Positions 23,453 through 33,162 of a stretch of DNA of 64,000 nucleotides are shown in pieces. The position numbers and the translations under genes were made by a program. Where the stretch lies: contig NZ_FRBP01000008.1 in NCBI RefSeq assembly GCF_900142645.1, forward strand, positions 180,090-244,089. The letters are read 5' to 3'. Position 1 is the first letter of the stretch; each line of letters opens with the position of its first letter. The stretch is from Eubacterium callanderi (GTDB taxonomy: Bacteria; Bacillota; Clostridia; Eubacteriales; Eubacteriaceae). The notes beneath the pieces were generated by a model. That model worked only from the letters and a program-made list of their open reading frames with translations. It was not told the DNA's origin and ran no database searches.

Positions 23453-25198
23453 ATGGCGCCTCGTTATAGTGAAGAGGTTATTAACCAGGTGCTGCAGGCC
23501 AACGATATTGTCGACGTTGTATCAGAATATGTGACACTGAAAAAAGCCGGAAGCTCCTATAAGGGCAAGTGTCCCTTTCATAACGAAAAGACCGCTTCTT
23601 TTACAGTGTCGCCGGATAAGCAGCTGTATCACTGCTTTGGCTGCGGCGTAGGAGGGAATGTTATTGGCTTTGTCATGGCCATTGAAAATCTTCCTTTTGT
23701 GGATGCGCTGAAATTTTTAGCAAGACGGGCGCATATTATTCTGCCAGAAAACGGCAGCAGTGCTGAGGATAGTGAACGATACCGAAAAAAAGAACGCCTC
23801 TATGAGCTGCACCGTGAGCTGGCCAACTATTATTATCTTTGCCTTAAAAAAAATCGAAACGCGCAGTACTATCTGGCGGGCCGGAAAATTACGCCGGAAA
23901 CCATTAAGGCTTATGGCCTGGGTCTGGCGCCAGACGGCTGGCAGAACGCTCTGGGGTTCCTGCGGCAAAAGGGGTATACTGATCAGGAGATGCTGGATTC
24001 CGGACTTGTGATGCGCAGTGAAAATGGGCGCATGTACGATCGCTTCAGAAACCGCATCATGTTTCCGATTCTGAACGCAACAGGCCGGATTATCGGCTTT
24101 GGCGGCAGGCGGATCAACGAGGATGATCATGGACCAAAGTATTTGAACTCACCGGAAACCATGATTTTTTCAAAGGGAACCGAGCTTTTTAATATGAATC
24201 ACGCCAAGAGCAGCATCGTCGGCGGGCAGATGCTCATCGTCGAGGGCTATATGGATGTGATCTCACTTTATCAATATGGCGTGCGCAATACGGTAGCTGC
24301 ACTCGGCACGGCTTTTACGGCTTATCATGCCGCCCTTTTGGGGCGTTATGTGGGCGAGGTAGTGCTCTGCTTTGACGGCGACGCTGCCGGAGAAAGCGCG
24401 ACGCAAAAAGCCATAGCGATCTTGAAAAATACACCGTTGAATGTTAAAATATTAAGGTTACCCATTGAGGATGACCCAGACACCTATATCCAGAAGCATG
24501 GAAAAGATGCCTTTGAAAAAAAAATCACTGAAGCCATCACCATCGTCGAGTACGAAATTGGCCTTCTGAGAAAGAAATTTGATCTCAGCCAGACCGATGG
24601 CCGGATTAAATATATCAATCAGGCCATCGCGGTACTCAGACAGCTCTCCGATGAGGTTCAGATTGATCTCTACAGCAAACGCCTTGCCAGAGAAACCGGG
24701 ATTGACCTGAAGGTCATCAGACGGGAAGTATACCGCAAAAAGCCCGTGGATCTGACAGAAGAGGATGTTGGTGAAAAGATCGACTACTGGCAGAAAATGC
24801 CAAAAGCTTATGAGGAAGCTCAGATTCTTTTTCTGAGAAAGGGCATGATGGAGCCAGATGTCTTTAAATCCGGGAGGCTGAGGGCAGAGCACTTCAGCCC
24901 GGGGTTTTTCAGAGAGCTTTATGAGCTTATTACAGGGCTGCTTGAAAAAGGAGAGCAGCTGTCACCGGCAGCGCTCATGAATCATTTTGAGGATGTGGAG
25001 CAGGTGAAGCCGGTATCCGCTATTTTGATGGACGATACCCCCATCGAAAGCGCAAAGCTGGAGGAATGTGTCAAAACCATCATGCATTTTCACCGTTTAA
25101 AAGAAATCGAGCGGATCAAACAGGAAATCAGTAAAGCGAGCGAGGAAGAAGCCGCCGTTTTAATGGATAAAATGATCACATTGAAAAAAGAAATGTAG
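23453..25198 (+). CDS. dnaG: DNA primase
   Basis: The 581-residue protein has the N-terminal CHC2 zinc finger (CPFHNEKTASFTVS then YHCFGCGVGGN), a primase core with FGGRRI and GPKYLNSPET, a TOPRIM domain with IVEGYMDVISLYQYG and CFDGDAAG, and a C-terminal helicase-binding region. It makes RNA primers at the replication fork. ATG 23453 (MAPRYSEEVINQV) follows GGTGAG and matches typical DnaG starts better than the ATG at 23423. It is the first gene of the dnaG-rpoD operon. A GTACC-ctttG-GTAC hairpin lies just upstream. Confidence 0.95.
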   Translation: MAPRYSEEVINQVLQANDIVDVVSEYVTLKKAGSSYKGKCPFHNEKTASFTVSPDKQLYHCFGCGVGGNVIGFVMAIENLPFVDALKFLARRAHIILPENGSSAEDSERYRKKERLYELHRELANYYYLCLKKNRNAQYYLAGRKITPETIKAYGLGLAPDGWQNALGFLRQKGYTDQEMLDSGLVMRSENGRMYDRFRNRIMFPILNATGRIIGFGGRRINEDDHGPKYLNSPETMIFSKGTELFNMNHAKSSIVGGQMLIVEGYMDVISLYQYGVRNTVAALGTAFTAYHAALLGRYVGEVVLCFDGDAAGESATQKAIAILKNTPLNVKILRLPIEDDPDTYIQKHGKDAFEKKITEAITIVEYEIGLLRKKFDLSQTDGRIKYINQAIAVLRQLSDEVQIDLYSKRLARETGIDLKVIRREVYRKKPVDLTEEDVGEKIDYWQKMPKAYEEAQILFLRKGMMEPDVFKSGRLRAEHFSPGFFRELYELITGLLEKGEQLSPAALMNHFEDVEQVKPVSAILMDDTPIESAKLEECVKTIMHFHRLKEIERIKQEISKASEEEAAVLMDKMITLKKEM

Positions 25199-25229
25199 CA
25201 AGTTATGATCGAAAGTCAGGAGGATATAA

Positions 25230-26417
25230 ATGGCTGAAGCAAAGAAGAAAAAAGTAAAACCAGATATGGAGGAATTGCTCGACGAGGTTGATGCAATCGC
25301 TGATCTGGAGGCAATGCCGGAAGTTCAGACACTGATCAAGCGCGGCAAGGAAAAGGGTTCCTTAAACAACGCCGATTTTGAGGAAGTGCTTGAAAAGACC
25401 GATCTGGATCCGGAAGAGATCGATTCCATCTATCTGCTTTTGCAGAAGGAAGGCATTGACCTGACCTTCCAGGATATGGAAATTGAAACCGATGATATTG
25501 ATCTGGACATTGACATTGATGTGGCAGAGCTGGAAGAAATTGAGATTGAGGAGGATCCCGTCAAGGATATAGACCTGGGCGACAGCGTCAGTGTCAATGA
25601 TCCTGTCCGCTTGTATTTAAAGGAAATCGGCAAGGTGCCGCTCTTGACTGCGGAACAGGAAATGGGCATTGCCAAGCGTATGGAAGCCGGTGATGATGAA
25701 GCCAAGAAAGAACTGGCTGAGGCCAATCTGCGCCTGGTTGTCAGCATTGCCAAACGCTATGTGGGGCGCGGCATGTCCTTTCTGGATCTCATTCAGGAAG
25801 GAAACCTTGGTCTGATCAAGGCAGTAGAAAAATTTGACTATACCAAGGGCTTTAAGTTCAGTACCTATGCGACCTGGTGGATTCGACAGGCCATCACCCG
25901 CGCCATTGCGGATCAGGCCAGAACCATTCGTATTCCCGTGCATATGGTTGAGACCATCAACAAGCTCATTCGGGTGTCCAGACAGCTGCTTCAGGAGCTT
26001 GGACGTGAACCCACGCCGGCAGAAATCGGCAAAGAGATGGGCTTTTCGGAAGAAAAGGTTCGAGAAATTCAGAAAATTGCTCAGGACCCGGTATCCCTGG
26101 AAACCCCAATCGGTGAGGAAGAGGACAGCCATCTGGGGGACTTCATTGAGGATGACAATGCCCCGGCGCCATCAGAAGCAGCGTCCTATGCGCTTTTGAA
26201 AGAACAGCTCATGGAAGTGCTCAACACGCTGACCGAGCGTGAAGAAAAAGTACTGCGCCTGCGTTTTGGACTGGATGACGGACGCGCCCGTACCCTCGAA
26301 GAGGTTGGCAAGGAGTTCAATGTTACCAGAGAACGTATCCGTCAGATTGAAGCCAAGGCGCTCAGAAAGCTGAGACACCCGAGCAGAAGTAAAAAATTAA
26401 AGGATTATTTGACCTAA
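25230..26417 (+). CDS. rpoD: Primary sigma factor (sigma-70 / SigA)
   Basis: The 395-residue protein has an acidic N-terminal region 1.1, then region 1.2 ([17 protein letters not shown]), 2.3-2.4 ([19 protein letters not shown]), region 3 and region 4.2 ([20 protein letters not shown]). Region 2.4 is that of a housekeeping sigma factor, in line with the TTGACA/TATAAT promoters seen elsewhere in the window. It lies 31 bases after dnaG, with AGGAGG before the ATG, the usual macromolecular-synthesis operon order. Confidence 0.97.
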   Translation: MAEAKKKKVKPDMEELLDEVDAIADLEAMPEVQTLIKRGKEKGSLNNADFEEVLEKTDLDPEEIDSIYLLLQKEGIDLTFQDMEIETDDIDLDIDIDVAELEEIEIEEDPVKDIDLGDSVSVNDPVRLYLKEIGKVPLLTAEQEMGIAKRMEAGDDEAKKELAEANLRLVVSIAKRYVGRGMSFLDLIQEGNLGLIKAVEKFDYTKGFKFSTYATWWIRQAITRAIADQARTIRIPVHMVETINKLIRVSRQLLQELGREPTPAEIGKEMGFSEEKVREIQKIAQDPVSLETPIGEEEDSHLGDFIEDDNAPAPSEAASYALLKEQLMEVLNTLTEREEKVLRLRFGLDDGRARTLEEVGKEFNVTRERIRQIEAKALRKLRHPSRSKKLKDYLT

Positions 26418-26418
26418 A

Positions 26419-27114
26419 ATGATGACACCACGTTTGCAGGTGATTGCAGATAATGTATTAAAAAATGAAAGCATGGCAGATATCGGTACAGACCACGGAT
26501 ATCTGCCTGTTTATCTAATGGCGCAGGGCTTTATTCCGCGCGCCGTCGCGGCGGATATCAATGAGAAGCCTCTCAGGAAAGCAGAGCAGCTTGTGGCCCG
26601 GTCAGGCTATGAGAAGCAGATTGAAACGCGTTTGGGTTCAGGCCTTTCCGTGCTGAGCCCCGGAGAAGCCGGCACGATTGTCATGGCAGGTATGGGCGGC
26701 TACCTGATAAGAGATCTTCTGACAGAATCTCCAGAGGTGGCGGCCTCGGCAAAACGCCTGGTGCTCCAGCCCATGAACAATGCTTTTATTGTCAGGCATT
26801 TTCTGGAGGACAATGGTTTCTTGATCATAAATGAGGATCTGGCAAAAGAAGAACGCAGGGTCTATGAAATCATAGTAGCAGAAAAGGGTGAAATGTCCAT
26901 TGAAAACGATCTGGATTACCTGATCGGCTATGAGGCCAAAAGGCGTAAACACCCGCTTCTGCCAGAACTGATCGACCGTAAGCTGGAGCTTGAAAATAAA
27001 ATAATTGAGCATACAAAAAACAAGCAGACAGAAATGGCCAGAGAACAGTATCAGAAAAGCACAGCCATTGCGGCTGCGCTGATGGAGGTAAAAAATGGCT
27101 GTAAAATGCAGTGA
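26419..27114 (+). CDS. trmK: tRNA (adenine22-N1)-methyltransferase
   Basis: The 231-residue Rossmann methyltransferase has MADIGTDHGYLPVYL as its AdoMet motif I and VMAGMGGYLIRDLL as motif IV, typical of the TrmK/YqfN family that methylates N1 of A22 in tRNA. It begins two bases after rpoD and overlaps the next gene by 20 bases, the conserved rpoD-trmK-nif3 order. Confidence 0.9.
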   Translation: MMTPRLQVIADNVLKNESMADIGTDHGYLPVYLMAQGFIPRAVAADINEKPLRKAEQLVARSGYEKQIETRLGSGLSVLSPGEAGTIVMAGMGGYLIRDLLTESPEVAASAKRLVLQPMNNAFIVRHFLEDNGFLIINEDLAKEERRVYEIIVAEKGEMSIENDLDYLIGYEAKRRKHPLLPELIDRKLELENKIIEHTKNKQTEMAREQYQKSTAIAAALMEVKNGCKMQ

Positions 27115-28213
27115 AATAACAAAAGTGATTGAGGCTGTCGCTCCGAGAAACCTTGCGGAGTCATGGGATAACGTCGGCCTTCAGATCGGCTCTTTTCAGA
27201 AAAGAGTAAAGAAAGTACTGCTGACGCTGGATGTGACCGAGGCTGTCGTGCGGGAAGCCGTTATGGAAAAAGCGGATATGATTATTGCACACCACCCTTT
27301 TATTTTTAATGGCATCAAATCCATTTGTACCGATGAACTGAAGGGAAAGATTGTGGCAGAGCTGATCCGCAATGACATCAGCCTGTATGTAGCGCACACC
27401 AATCTGGATAAGGCAGAGCTCGGCCTCAATGATTATATCGCAAAAACACTTGGCATTGAGAAACGCCAGCCCCTGGACCCTTCCGATGAGGATAAGCTCT
27501 ATAAAATCGTAGTTTATGTGCCGGTGGATTACACGGATAAAATTGTTGAAGTGATGGGGGACAGCGGCGCTGGCTTTATCGGCAATTACAGCCACTGCAC
27601 CTACCGCACCGTAGGTCAGGGAACCTTCAAGCCCCTTGAAGGTACAGATCCTTTCATTGGTGAGGAGGGTGAGGTGGCAACCGTCAAAGAGGATCGTGTG
27701 GAAACCATTATCGACGGTAAGATGATGAAAACCCTCATTCAAAAGCTTAAAAAAGTCCATCCCTATGAGGAGATGGCTTATGATTTATATCCCCTTGAGA
27801 ACGGTTTGCTTTTAAACCAGAATGGTCTTGGCAAAATTGGCACCTTAAAAGAAGCCATGGCGCCCGATGCCTTTATTGAGCATGTAAAAAAAGCGTTGAA
27901 CCTTTCCCATGTAAGGGTTGCGGGGAATGAGCCTGCAAAGGTCAAAAAGGTGGCCCTGTGCACGGGCAGCGGAGCAGAGTTTATCGGACTGGCAAAGGTC
28001 AAAAAGGCGGATGTTTACATTACCGGCGATCTGAAATACCACGACGCCCAGAGAGCGGCTGAAAATAACCTGTGGGTCATTGACGCCGGTCACTTCGGGA
28101 CAGAAAAAATGGTCGTGGGACTGCTTAAAAACCTGCTTCGGGAAAATGTGAACGATCCGGAGATTGAGTATGTCCGGTCAAATTTCAATGAAGATTTTAT
28201 GCGCTATTATTAA
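27095..28213 (+). CDS. Nif3-like dinuclear metal centre protein (YqfO type)
   Basis: The 372-residue Nif3-family protein has the N-terminal metal-binding IIAHHPFIFNG and the C-terminal TGDLKYHDAQ and DAGHFGTE motifs; a CutA1-like insert of about 100 residues lies between (about 130-235). Such proteins form hexameric rings with a dimetal site. A GTP cyclohydrolase-like or regulatory role has been suggested, without a settled function. It overlaps trmK and has GGAGGTAAAAA before the ATG. Confidence 0.9.
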   Translation: MAVKCSEITKVIEAVAPRNLAESWDNVGLQIGSFQKRVKKVLLTLDVTEAVVREAVMEKADMIIAHHPFIFNGIKSICTDELKGKIVAELIRNDISLYVAHTNLDKAELGLNDYIAKTLGIEKRQPLDPSDEDKLYKIVVYVPVDYTDKIVEVMGDSGAGFIGNYSHCTYRTVGQGTFKPLEGTDPFIGEEGEVATVKEDRVETIIDGKMMKTLIQKLKKVHPYEEMAYDLYPLENGLLLNQNGLGKIGTLKEAMAPDAFIEHVKKALNLSHVRVAGNEPAKVKKVALCTGSGAEFIGLAKVKKADVYITGDLKYHDAQRAAENNLWVIDAGHFGTEKMVVGLLKNLLRENVNDPEIEYVRSNFNEDFMRYY

Positions 28214-28245
28214 GCAGAATGGACAGAGTATAAGGAGACAGATAG

Positions 28246-29238
28246 ATGAAAGTTTTAGTTTGCGGCGGGGCCGGCTATATCGGGTCCCATGTAGTCCGGG
28301 CGCTTCTGGACAAAGGTTACGGGGTAGTGGTACTGGATAATCTGTCCACCGGACACCGTCAGTCGGTTCCGGAAGGAGCGGCGCTGGAGGTTGGCGATAT
28401 TCGTGATGCGGCCTGTCTTGAGAGACTGTTTTTGCGCCACGAGGTTGACTGTGTCATGCACTTCTGCGCGAATTCACTGGTGGGTGAGAGCATGGAAAAG
28501 CCCATTGAGTATTATGACAATAATGTTTACGGGACACTGTGCCTGCTGCGTTCCATGGTCAACAATGACATTAAGCATTTTATTTTCTCATCGACCGCGG
28601 CGACCTACGGTGAGCCGGAACGACTGCCCATTGATGAGGACACACCCAAGCATCCCACCAACACCTACGGCGAGACAAAGCTGGCTGTTGAGAAAATGCT
28701 GCATTGGATGGAGGTGGCCTACGGACTTCACTACAAGGTGTTCCGCTATTTCAACGCTTCCGGAGCACACCCAAGCGGAGAGATCGGCGAGGACCACGCG
28801 CCGGAAACCCACCTGATCCCGCTGATTTTAAAAACAGCCCAGGGCATTCGCGATAAGATTTATGTCTTTGGCGATGACTATGATACCCCAGACGGCAGCT
28901 GTATCCGCGATTATATCCATGTCATGGACATTGCGGAGGCCCATATTCTGGGCATGGAGGATCTGGTTAAATCCGAAACCAGTGATGTTTATAATCTTGG
29001 CAACGGCAATGGCTTCTCAGTTCTGGAAGTCATTGAAAAGGTTAAAGCGGTTACCGGAAAAGACTTTGAGGTTGAAATCACAGACCGCCGGGCAGGCGAC
29101 CCGGGAGTCTTAATTGCCAGTTCAGAAAAAGCACAAAAAGCACTGGGCTGGTCACCGGTCAATTCATCACTTGAATACATCATCGAAACTGCCTGGAAAT
29201 GGCATCAGGGGCATCCCGAGGGCTACGGCCTTGTCTGA
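28246..29238 (+). CDS. galE: UDP-glucose 4-epimerase
   Basis: The 330-residue short-chain dehydrogenase-type epimerase has the NAD-binding GGAGYIGSH at 7-15, then the catalytic serine region FSSTAATYGEP and the YGETK (Tyr-x3-Lys) pair, and NASGAHPSGEIGEDH. It interconverts UDP-glucose and UDP-galactose for cell-surface sugars or galactose use. It follows nif3 by 32 bases with its own AAGGAGA and may be co-transcribed. Confidence 0.93.
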   Translation: MKVLVCGGAGYIGSHVVRALLDKGYGVVVLDNLSTGHRQSVPEGAALEVGDIRDAACLERLFLRHEVDCVMHFCANSLVGESMEKPIEYYDNNVYGTLCLLRSMVNNDIKHFIFSSTAATYGEPERLPIDEDTPKHPTNTYGETKLAVEKMLHWMEVAYGLHYKVFRYFNASGAHPSGEIGEDHAPETHLIPLILKTAQGIRDKIYVFGDDYDTPDGSCIRDYIHVMDIAEAHILGMEDLVKSETSDVYNLGNGNGFSVLEVIEKVKAVTGKDFEVEITDRRAGDPGVLIASSEKAQKALGWSPVNSSLEYIIETAWKWHQGHPEGYGLV

Positions 29239-29275
29239 TGTGCCTTATAAAAAACATGAAACAGCCATTGATTCT

Positions 29276-29304
29276 TTGAATTCGTGTATGGTTTAGTGTA
29301 TAAT
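29276..29304 (+). promoter_or_regulatory. Promoter of iorAB
   Basis: TTGAAT, 17 bases, TATAAT. A GC-rich hairpin (about 29349-29371) lies in the leader before AGGAGAGGAG. Confidence 0.65.
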
Positions 29305-29386
29305 TATAAAAATAAGTTATGAAACAGTAAAATTTTATTCTGTCACAAGGACGGGCGGTTCCCGCCCTTACAGGAGAGGAGAGAAT

Positions 29387-31171
29387 ATGAAGAAATTATT
29401 AACAGGCAATGAAGCCATTGCCCGTGGGGCCTGGGAGGCCGGCGTTAAATTTGCCACTGCTTATCCAGGAACACCCAGCACAGAAATCCTTGAGAATGTA
29501 GCGACCTATGACGGCATTGTTTCCGAATGGGCGCCAAATGAAAAAGTAGCGGTTGAAGCGGCTGCAGGCGCTTCGATTGCCGGTATCCGAACCCTTGCTG
29601 CAATGAAACATGTTGGGGTAAACGTTGCGGCTGACCCGATTTTTACTTTCGCTTATCTTGGCGTTAACGGAGGCTCTGTTATCATAACCGCCGATGAGCC
29701 TGGTATGCACTCATCCCAGAATGAGCAGGATAACCGCAATTATGCGCGCCATGCCAAGATGCCAATGTTCGAACCATCTGACAGCCAGGAAGCCAAGGAT
29801 ATGCTTAAGGACGCTTATGAGGTAAGTGAAACCTATGACTGTCCGGTGCTTTACCGCATGACTACCCGCGTCTGCCATTCCAAATCCATTGTCCAATGTG
29901 AAGACCGTGTGGAAGTGGACGATAAAGAATATGTAAAAGATATTATGAAAAACTGCCCGCTGCCAGCTCATGCCCGCGTTATGCAGGTTAAGCTTGCCAA
30001 AAATTTTGAAAAGCTGGCAGAATATACCGAAACTTCTAAATGGAACTATATCGAAGACAATCAGAAGGAAATTGGCGTTATCGCGTCTGGCGTAGCTTTT
30101 CGCTATGCTAAGGAAGTTTTTGGCGATAGTGCCTCTTACCTGAAACTAGGCTTCTCATATCCACTGCCCAAAAAGCTGATCGCTGAATTTGCAGATAAGG
30201 TTAAGAAGATTTATGTCCTTGAAGAAAATGATCCGATTCTCGAAACTGAAATCAAGGCCATGGGCATTGACGTTATTGGAAAAGACGTGTTCCCGGCCAT
30301 GGGAGAGCTGACACCGGAACGTATCCGTGAAGCACTTTACGGTAAAAGCGAAGTGACCCTTGCACCCGACCCCGAAAAGATTGTCGGCCGTCCGCCGGCA
30401 TTTTGTGCAGGCTGTCCTCACCGCGGTATTTTCTATGAGCTGGGGCGCCGTAAAAATATTATGATTTTCAGTGATATCGGATGCTATTCATTAGGTTTGA
30501 CACCGCCGTACAACGCGACTGACGCCATGATCTGTATGGGCGCCAGCATCAGCGGAGGACACGGTGTGGCAAAGGCCATGAGTATTAAAAATAATGACAT
30601 GAAAGTCGTTTCTGTCATCGGCGATTCAACCTTCTTCCACTCCGGAATGACCAGTCTCATGGATGTTACCTACAATAAGAGCAATGTTCTGACTGTTATC
30701 CTGGACAACCGCATCACCGGCATGACCGGCCATCAGGAAAATCCAGGCAGCGGCTATGACTTAAAAGGCGAACCGGCACCGATTATGGATATCGAAACCA
30801 TTGTCCGCGCACTTGGCGTTAAAAATGTCCGCACTGTCGATCCAAACAATCTTGAGGAAACTGACGCGGCCCTTGACTGGGGGCTGTCCAACGATGAAGC
30901 TTCTGTCATTATCACACGCTGGCCGTGTGCCCTCAAACGTTTTTCTCAGGCCGATAAAGAAGAGTTCCCAGAAGCCTTCAAACGCCACTGCAAGGTCGAT
31001 ACCGATCTCTGTATTGGCTGTAAGAAATGCCTGAAATCTGGCTGTCCTGCTTTAGCCTTTAACTCTACCGTACCGAAAAAATCCGGTATTCTGGAAGAAT
31101 CATGTCTGGGCTGTGAAGTTTGCCTGCAAATCTGCCCGAAACATGCCATTTATGTAGAGGAGGAAAAGTAG
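29387..31171 (+). CDS. iorA: Indolepyruvate:ferredoxin oxidoreductase, alpha subunit
   Basis: The 594-residue protein has a pyruvate-ferredoxin-oxidoreductase-like N-terminal domain (GNEAIARGAWEAGVKFATAY), a thiamine-diphosphate domain (GDSTFFHSGMTSLMDV with the N-containing VILDNRITGMTG) and a C-terminal two-cluster ferredoxin module (CIGCKKCLKSGCPA, CLGCEVCLQICPKH). IorAB oxidatively decarboxylates aryl pyruvates from aromatic amino acids to aryl-acetyl-CoA, passing electrons to ferredoxin. It forms a two-gene unit with iorB, one base apart. Confidence 0.95.
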   Translation: MKKLLTGNEAIARGAWEAGVKFATAYPGTPSTEILENVATYDGIVSEWAPNEKVAVEAAAGASIAGIRTLAAMKHVGVNVAADPIFTFAYLGVNGGSVIITADEPGMHSSQNEQDNRNYARHAKMPMFEPSDSQEAKDMLKDAYEVSETYDCPVLYRMTTRVCHSKSIVQCEDRVEVDDKEYVKDIMKNCPLPAHARVMQVKLAKNFEKLAEYTETSKWNYIEDNQKEIGVIASGVAFRYAKEVFGDSASYLKLGFSYPLPKKLIAEFADKVKKIYVLEENDPILETEIKAMGIDVIGKDVFPAMGELTPERIREALYGKSEVTLAPDPEKIVGRPPAFCAGCPHRGIFYELGRRKNIMIFSDIGCYSLGLTPPYNATDAMICMGASISGGHGVAKAMSIKNNDMKVVSVIGDSTFFHSGMTSLMDVTYNKSNVLTVILDNRITGMTGHQENPGSGYDLKGEPAPIMDIETIVRALGVKNVRTVDPNNLEETDAALDWGLSNDEASVIITRWPCALKRFSQADKEEFPEAFKRHCKVDTDLCIGCKKCLKSGCPALAFNSTVPKKSGILEESCLGCEVCLQICPKHAIYVEEEK

Positions 31172-31172
31172 A

Positions 31173-31748
31173 ATGAAAACAAAAAATATATTATTGGTTG
31201 GTGTCGGCGGCCAGGGAACCATCACAGCTGCAAAGCTGCTGACCACTGGCTTGATGGAAGCCGGCTATGACGTAAAGATGAGTGAGATCCACGGCATGAG
31301 CCAGCGCGGCGGCTCTGTTTCTTCTCAGGTTCGCTATGGGGATGACGTTCAGTCACCGGTTATCGAGATGGGAACAGCGGATATCATTGTCGCTTTTGAA
31401 AAAATGGAAGCACTGCGTTATATTGACTTTTTAAAGGAAGACGGAAAGATTATTGTCAATGATGCAGAAATCTGGCCACTGCCGGTCGTTATCGGCAAAG
31501 CGACTTACCCGGAAAAAATTCTGGAAACATTGCAGGAAAAGGCCAATGTCCGTGTGATGAACGCTTCTGCCCTGGCAGAGGAAATGGGCAACCTCAAGGT
31601 TATGAATGTGATTCTGCTGGGCGCTATCATTAAATCCATGGGGCTTCAGGATATTAACTGGGATGAGATCATCCGGAATAATGTAAAACCCAAATTTGTT
31701 GAGTTAAATATTAAAGCGATGGCTGTCGGAATGGACGCTGTCAACTAA
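31173..31748 (+). CDS. iorB: Indolepyruvate:ferredoxin oxidoreductase, beta subunit
   Basis: The 191-residue gamma-type 2-oxoacid oxidoreductase domain has GVGGQGTITAAKLL at the start and the family block SEIHGMSQRGGSVSSQVRYG. It pairs with IorA; start ATG is preceded by GGAGGAAAAGTAG. Confidence 0.95.
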   Translation: MKTKNILLVGVGGQGTITAAKLLTTGLMEAGYDVKMSEIHGMSQRGGSVSSQVRYGDDVQSPVIEMGTADIIVAFEKMEALRYIDFLKEDGKIIVNDAEIWPLPVVIGKATYPEKILETLQEKANVRVMNASALAEEMGNLKVMNVILLGAIIKSMGLQDINWDEIIRNNVKPKFVELNIKAMAVGMDAVN

Positions 31749-31754
31749 AAAGCT

Positions 31755-32033
31755 ATGTGTAAAAAAGAATTTGAAACAGAAAACTTTAAATTTTTCCAGA
31801 ACAGGGACTGTGAGTACTTCCCCTGTCACAAAACGGAAAACCCGGATGAGTTTAACTGTTTGTTTTGTTACTGTCCTTTATATGCGCTGGGAAGGGACTG
31901 CGGCGGTGGTTTTGAATACACGGAAAAGGGTATAAAGAACTGTACAAATTGCCTTGTTCCCCATAAAAAAGAGAACTATGACCGGATCATTGAAAAACTC
32001 CTGATCCTTATTGAGCGCGTTAGAGAGCAGTAG
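31755..32033 (+). CDS. Cysteine-rich small domain protein
   Basis: The 92-residue protein has ten cysteines: CEYFPCH, CLFCYCPLY, DCGGGFEYT and NCTNCLVPH. This pattern matches the small cysteine-rich domain found fused to or near cobalamin-pathway proteins in anaerobes. It probably binds a metal or iron-sulphur cluster. The ribosome site is weak, and it begins six bases after iorB, so coupled translation is likely. Function is unknown. Confidence 0.75.
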   Translation: MCKKEFETENFKFFQNRDCEYFPCHKTENPDEFNCLFCYCPLYALGRDCGGGFEYTEKGIKNCTNCLVPHKKENYDRIIEKLLILIERVREQ

Positions 32034-32062
32034 CTCAGGATTATGTGTGAGGAGAGTTTAGT

Positions 32063-32713
32063 ATGAGTATACTTATTGGCTTGATTTTGGTTGTGGCGGC
32101 CTATTTTATCGGTAATCTTGACTTTGCCTATATTATGGTTCGCGCTGTAAAGGGTGAGGATGTCCGTAATTACGGAAGCGGCAACGCGGGTACAACAAAT
32201 GTACTCCGGACAATGGGCCTGAAATATGCCATTCCTGTTTTTGTTCTGGATGCGCTTAAAGGCTCTGTCGTGATTCTTGCTGCCAGACTGCTCGGCTTCA
32301 GTGAAGCCTGGGTCGTAGCTGCGGGGATCGCAGTAGTCTGCGGCCATAACTGGCCTGTCTGTCTCGGCTTTAGAGGCGGAAAGGGGACAGCTACCTCCAT
32401 CGGCGTTTTTATTGTCTTTGACTGGCCAGTTGCCCTGATCTGTATTGCTGTTGGTCTGATCTTCCTGGCCATTTTCAGAATGATGTCACTGACTTCCATT
32501 ATCGGGATGGTATCCCTTCCGATTGCGGTTCTTATTAAAAGTATTTTTATTACACATGGGGCTGTTTTTACACCCGAACTGGTTTTTGCCTTGTTTCTCT
32601 GCTGCTCAACCGTATTCCAGCACCGCGCCAACATCAAGCGGATTGCAGCTGGTACTGAGAGCAAGGTAGGGCAGAAGGTTAAAATGGGTGGAGACGATAA
32701 GAAAGGCAACTAA
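32063..32713 (+). CDS. plsY: Glycerol-3-phosphate acyltransferase
   Basis: The 216-residue membrane protein has PlsY motifs GSGNAGTTNVLR near 33-44 and CLGFRGGKGTATSIG near 97, plus a late FQHRANIKRI. PlsY transfers acyl groups from acyl phosphate to glycerol-3-phosphate, the first step of phospholipid synthesis. ATG follows GAGGAGAG. About six membrane helices are predicted. Confidence 0.93.
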   Translation: MSILIGLILVVAAYFIGNLDFAYIMVRAVKGEDVRNYGSGNAGTTNVLRTMGLKYAIPVFVLDALKGSVVILAARLLGFSEAWVVAAGIAVVCGHNWPVCLGFRGGKGTATSIGVFIVFDWPVALICIAVGLIFLAIFRMMSLTSIIGMVSLPIAVLIKSIFITHGAVFTPELVFALFLCCSTVFQHRANIKRIAAGTESKVGQKVKMGGDDKKGN

Positions 32714-32734
32714 ACTTTGAAAGGAGACATGAAA

Positions 32735-32968
32735 ATGTCAAATCATAAAAAAGTCGTTGTTGCTGGACAGGAAAAATCCATTTGTGAAGCGGAGCCTGAG
32801 GTCAGACGTCAATCCCTGACAGATGATGCAATGGAATCAGTCTCGGTGGAGGAAACCCATGAAGCCGGTACCTTTGAAAAAGATGTTATCGGAACTGAAG
32901 AAGCGGCGACCAACGCTGCTGTAGATTTAGATGTTTTAGAAGAACAGGAAGAAAATCAAAAATCCTGA
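32735..32968 (+). CDS. Small acidic protein of unknown function
   Basis: The 77-residue protein is very acidic and has no hydrophobic segment, so it is probably soluble and partly disordered. ATG 32735 lies eight bases after AAAGGAGA; ATG 32729 is too close to that site. It follows plsY by 21 bases and precedes a strong terminator. I do not recognise it. Confidence 0.55.
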   Translation: MSNHKKVVVAGQEKSICEAEPEVRRQSLTDDAMESVSVEETHEAGTFEKDVIGTEEAATNAAVDLDVLEEQEENQKS

Positions 32969-32987
32969 TTCTGACTGGTGTTTCAAG

Positions 32988-33016
32988 GAGACTCTCAAAG
33001 CAGAGAGTCTCTTTTT
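32988..33016 (+). terminator. Terminator after the plsY unit
   Basis: GAGACTCTC pairs perfectly with GAGAGTCTC across a 6-base loop, then T5. Confidence 0.85.
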
Positions 33017-33162
33017 ACTGTTTCTATTTTCTTTTTACAAGAAAGTTGATGTGGATTACAAGAATTTATTTCACGTATTATACCAGATATATGTTATAAT
33101 AGAAATCGGCGCCGCACATCTTGTGGACGCCTTTACAAACCGATTTTATAAGGAGTTTAAGA

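Noticed and set aside
33020..33162. Cobalamin riboswitch before nrdJ
   Set aside because: The leader is too short and lacks the B12 box; only a -10 element is evident.
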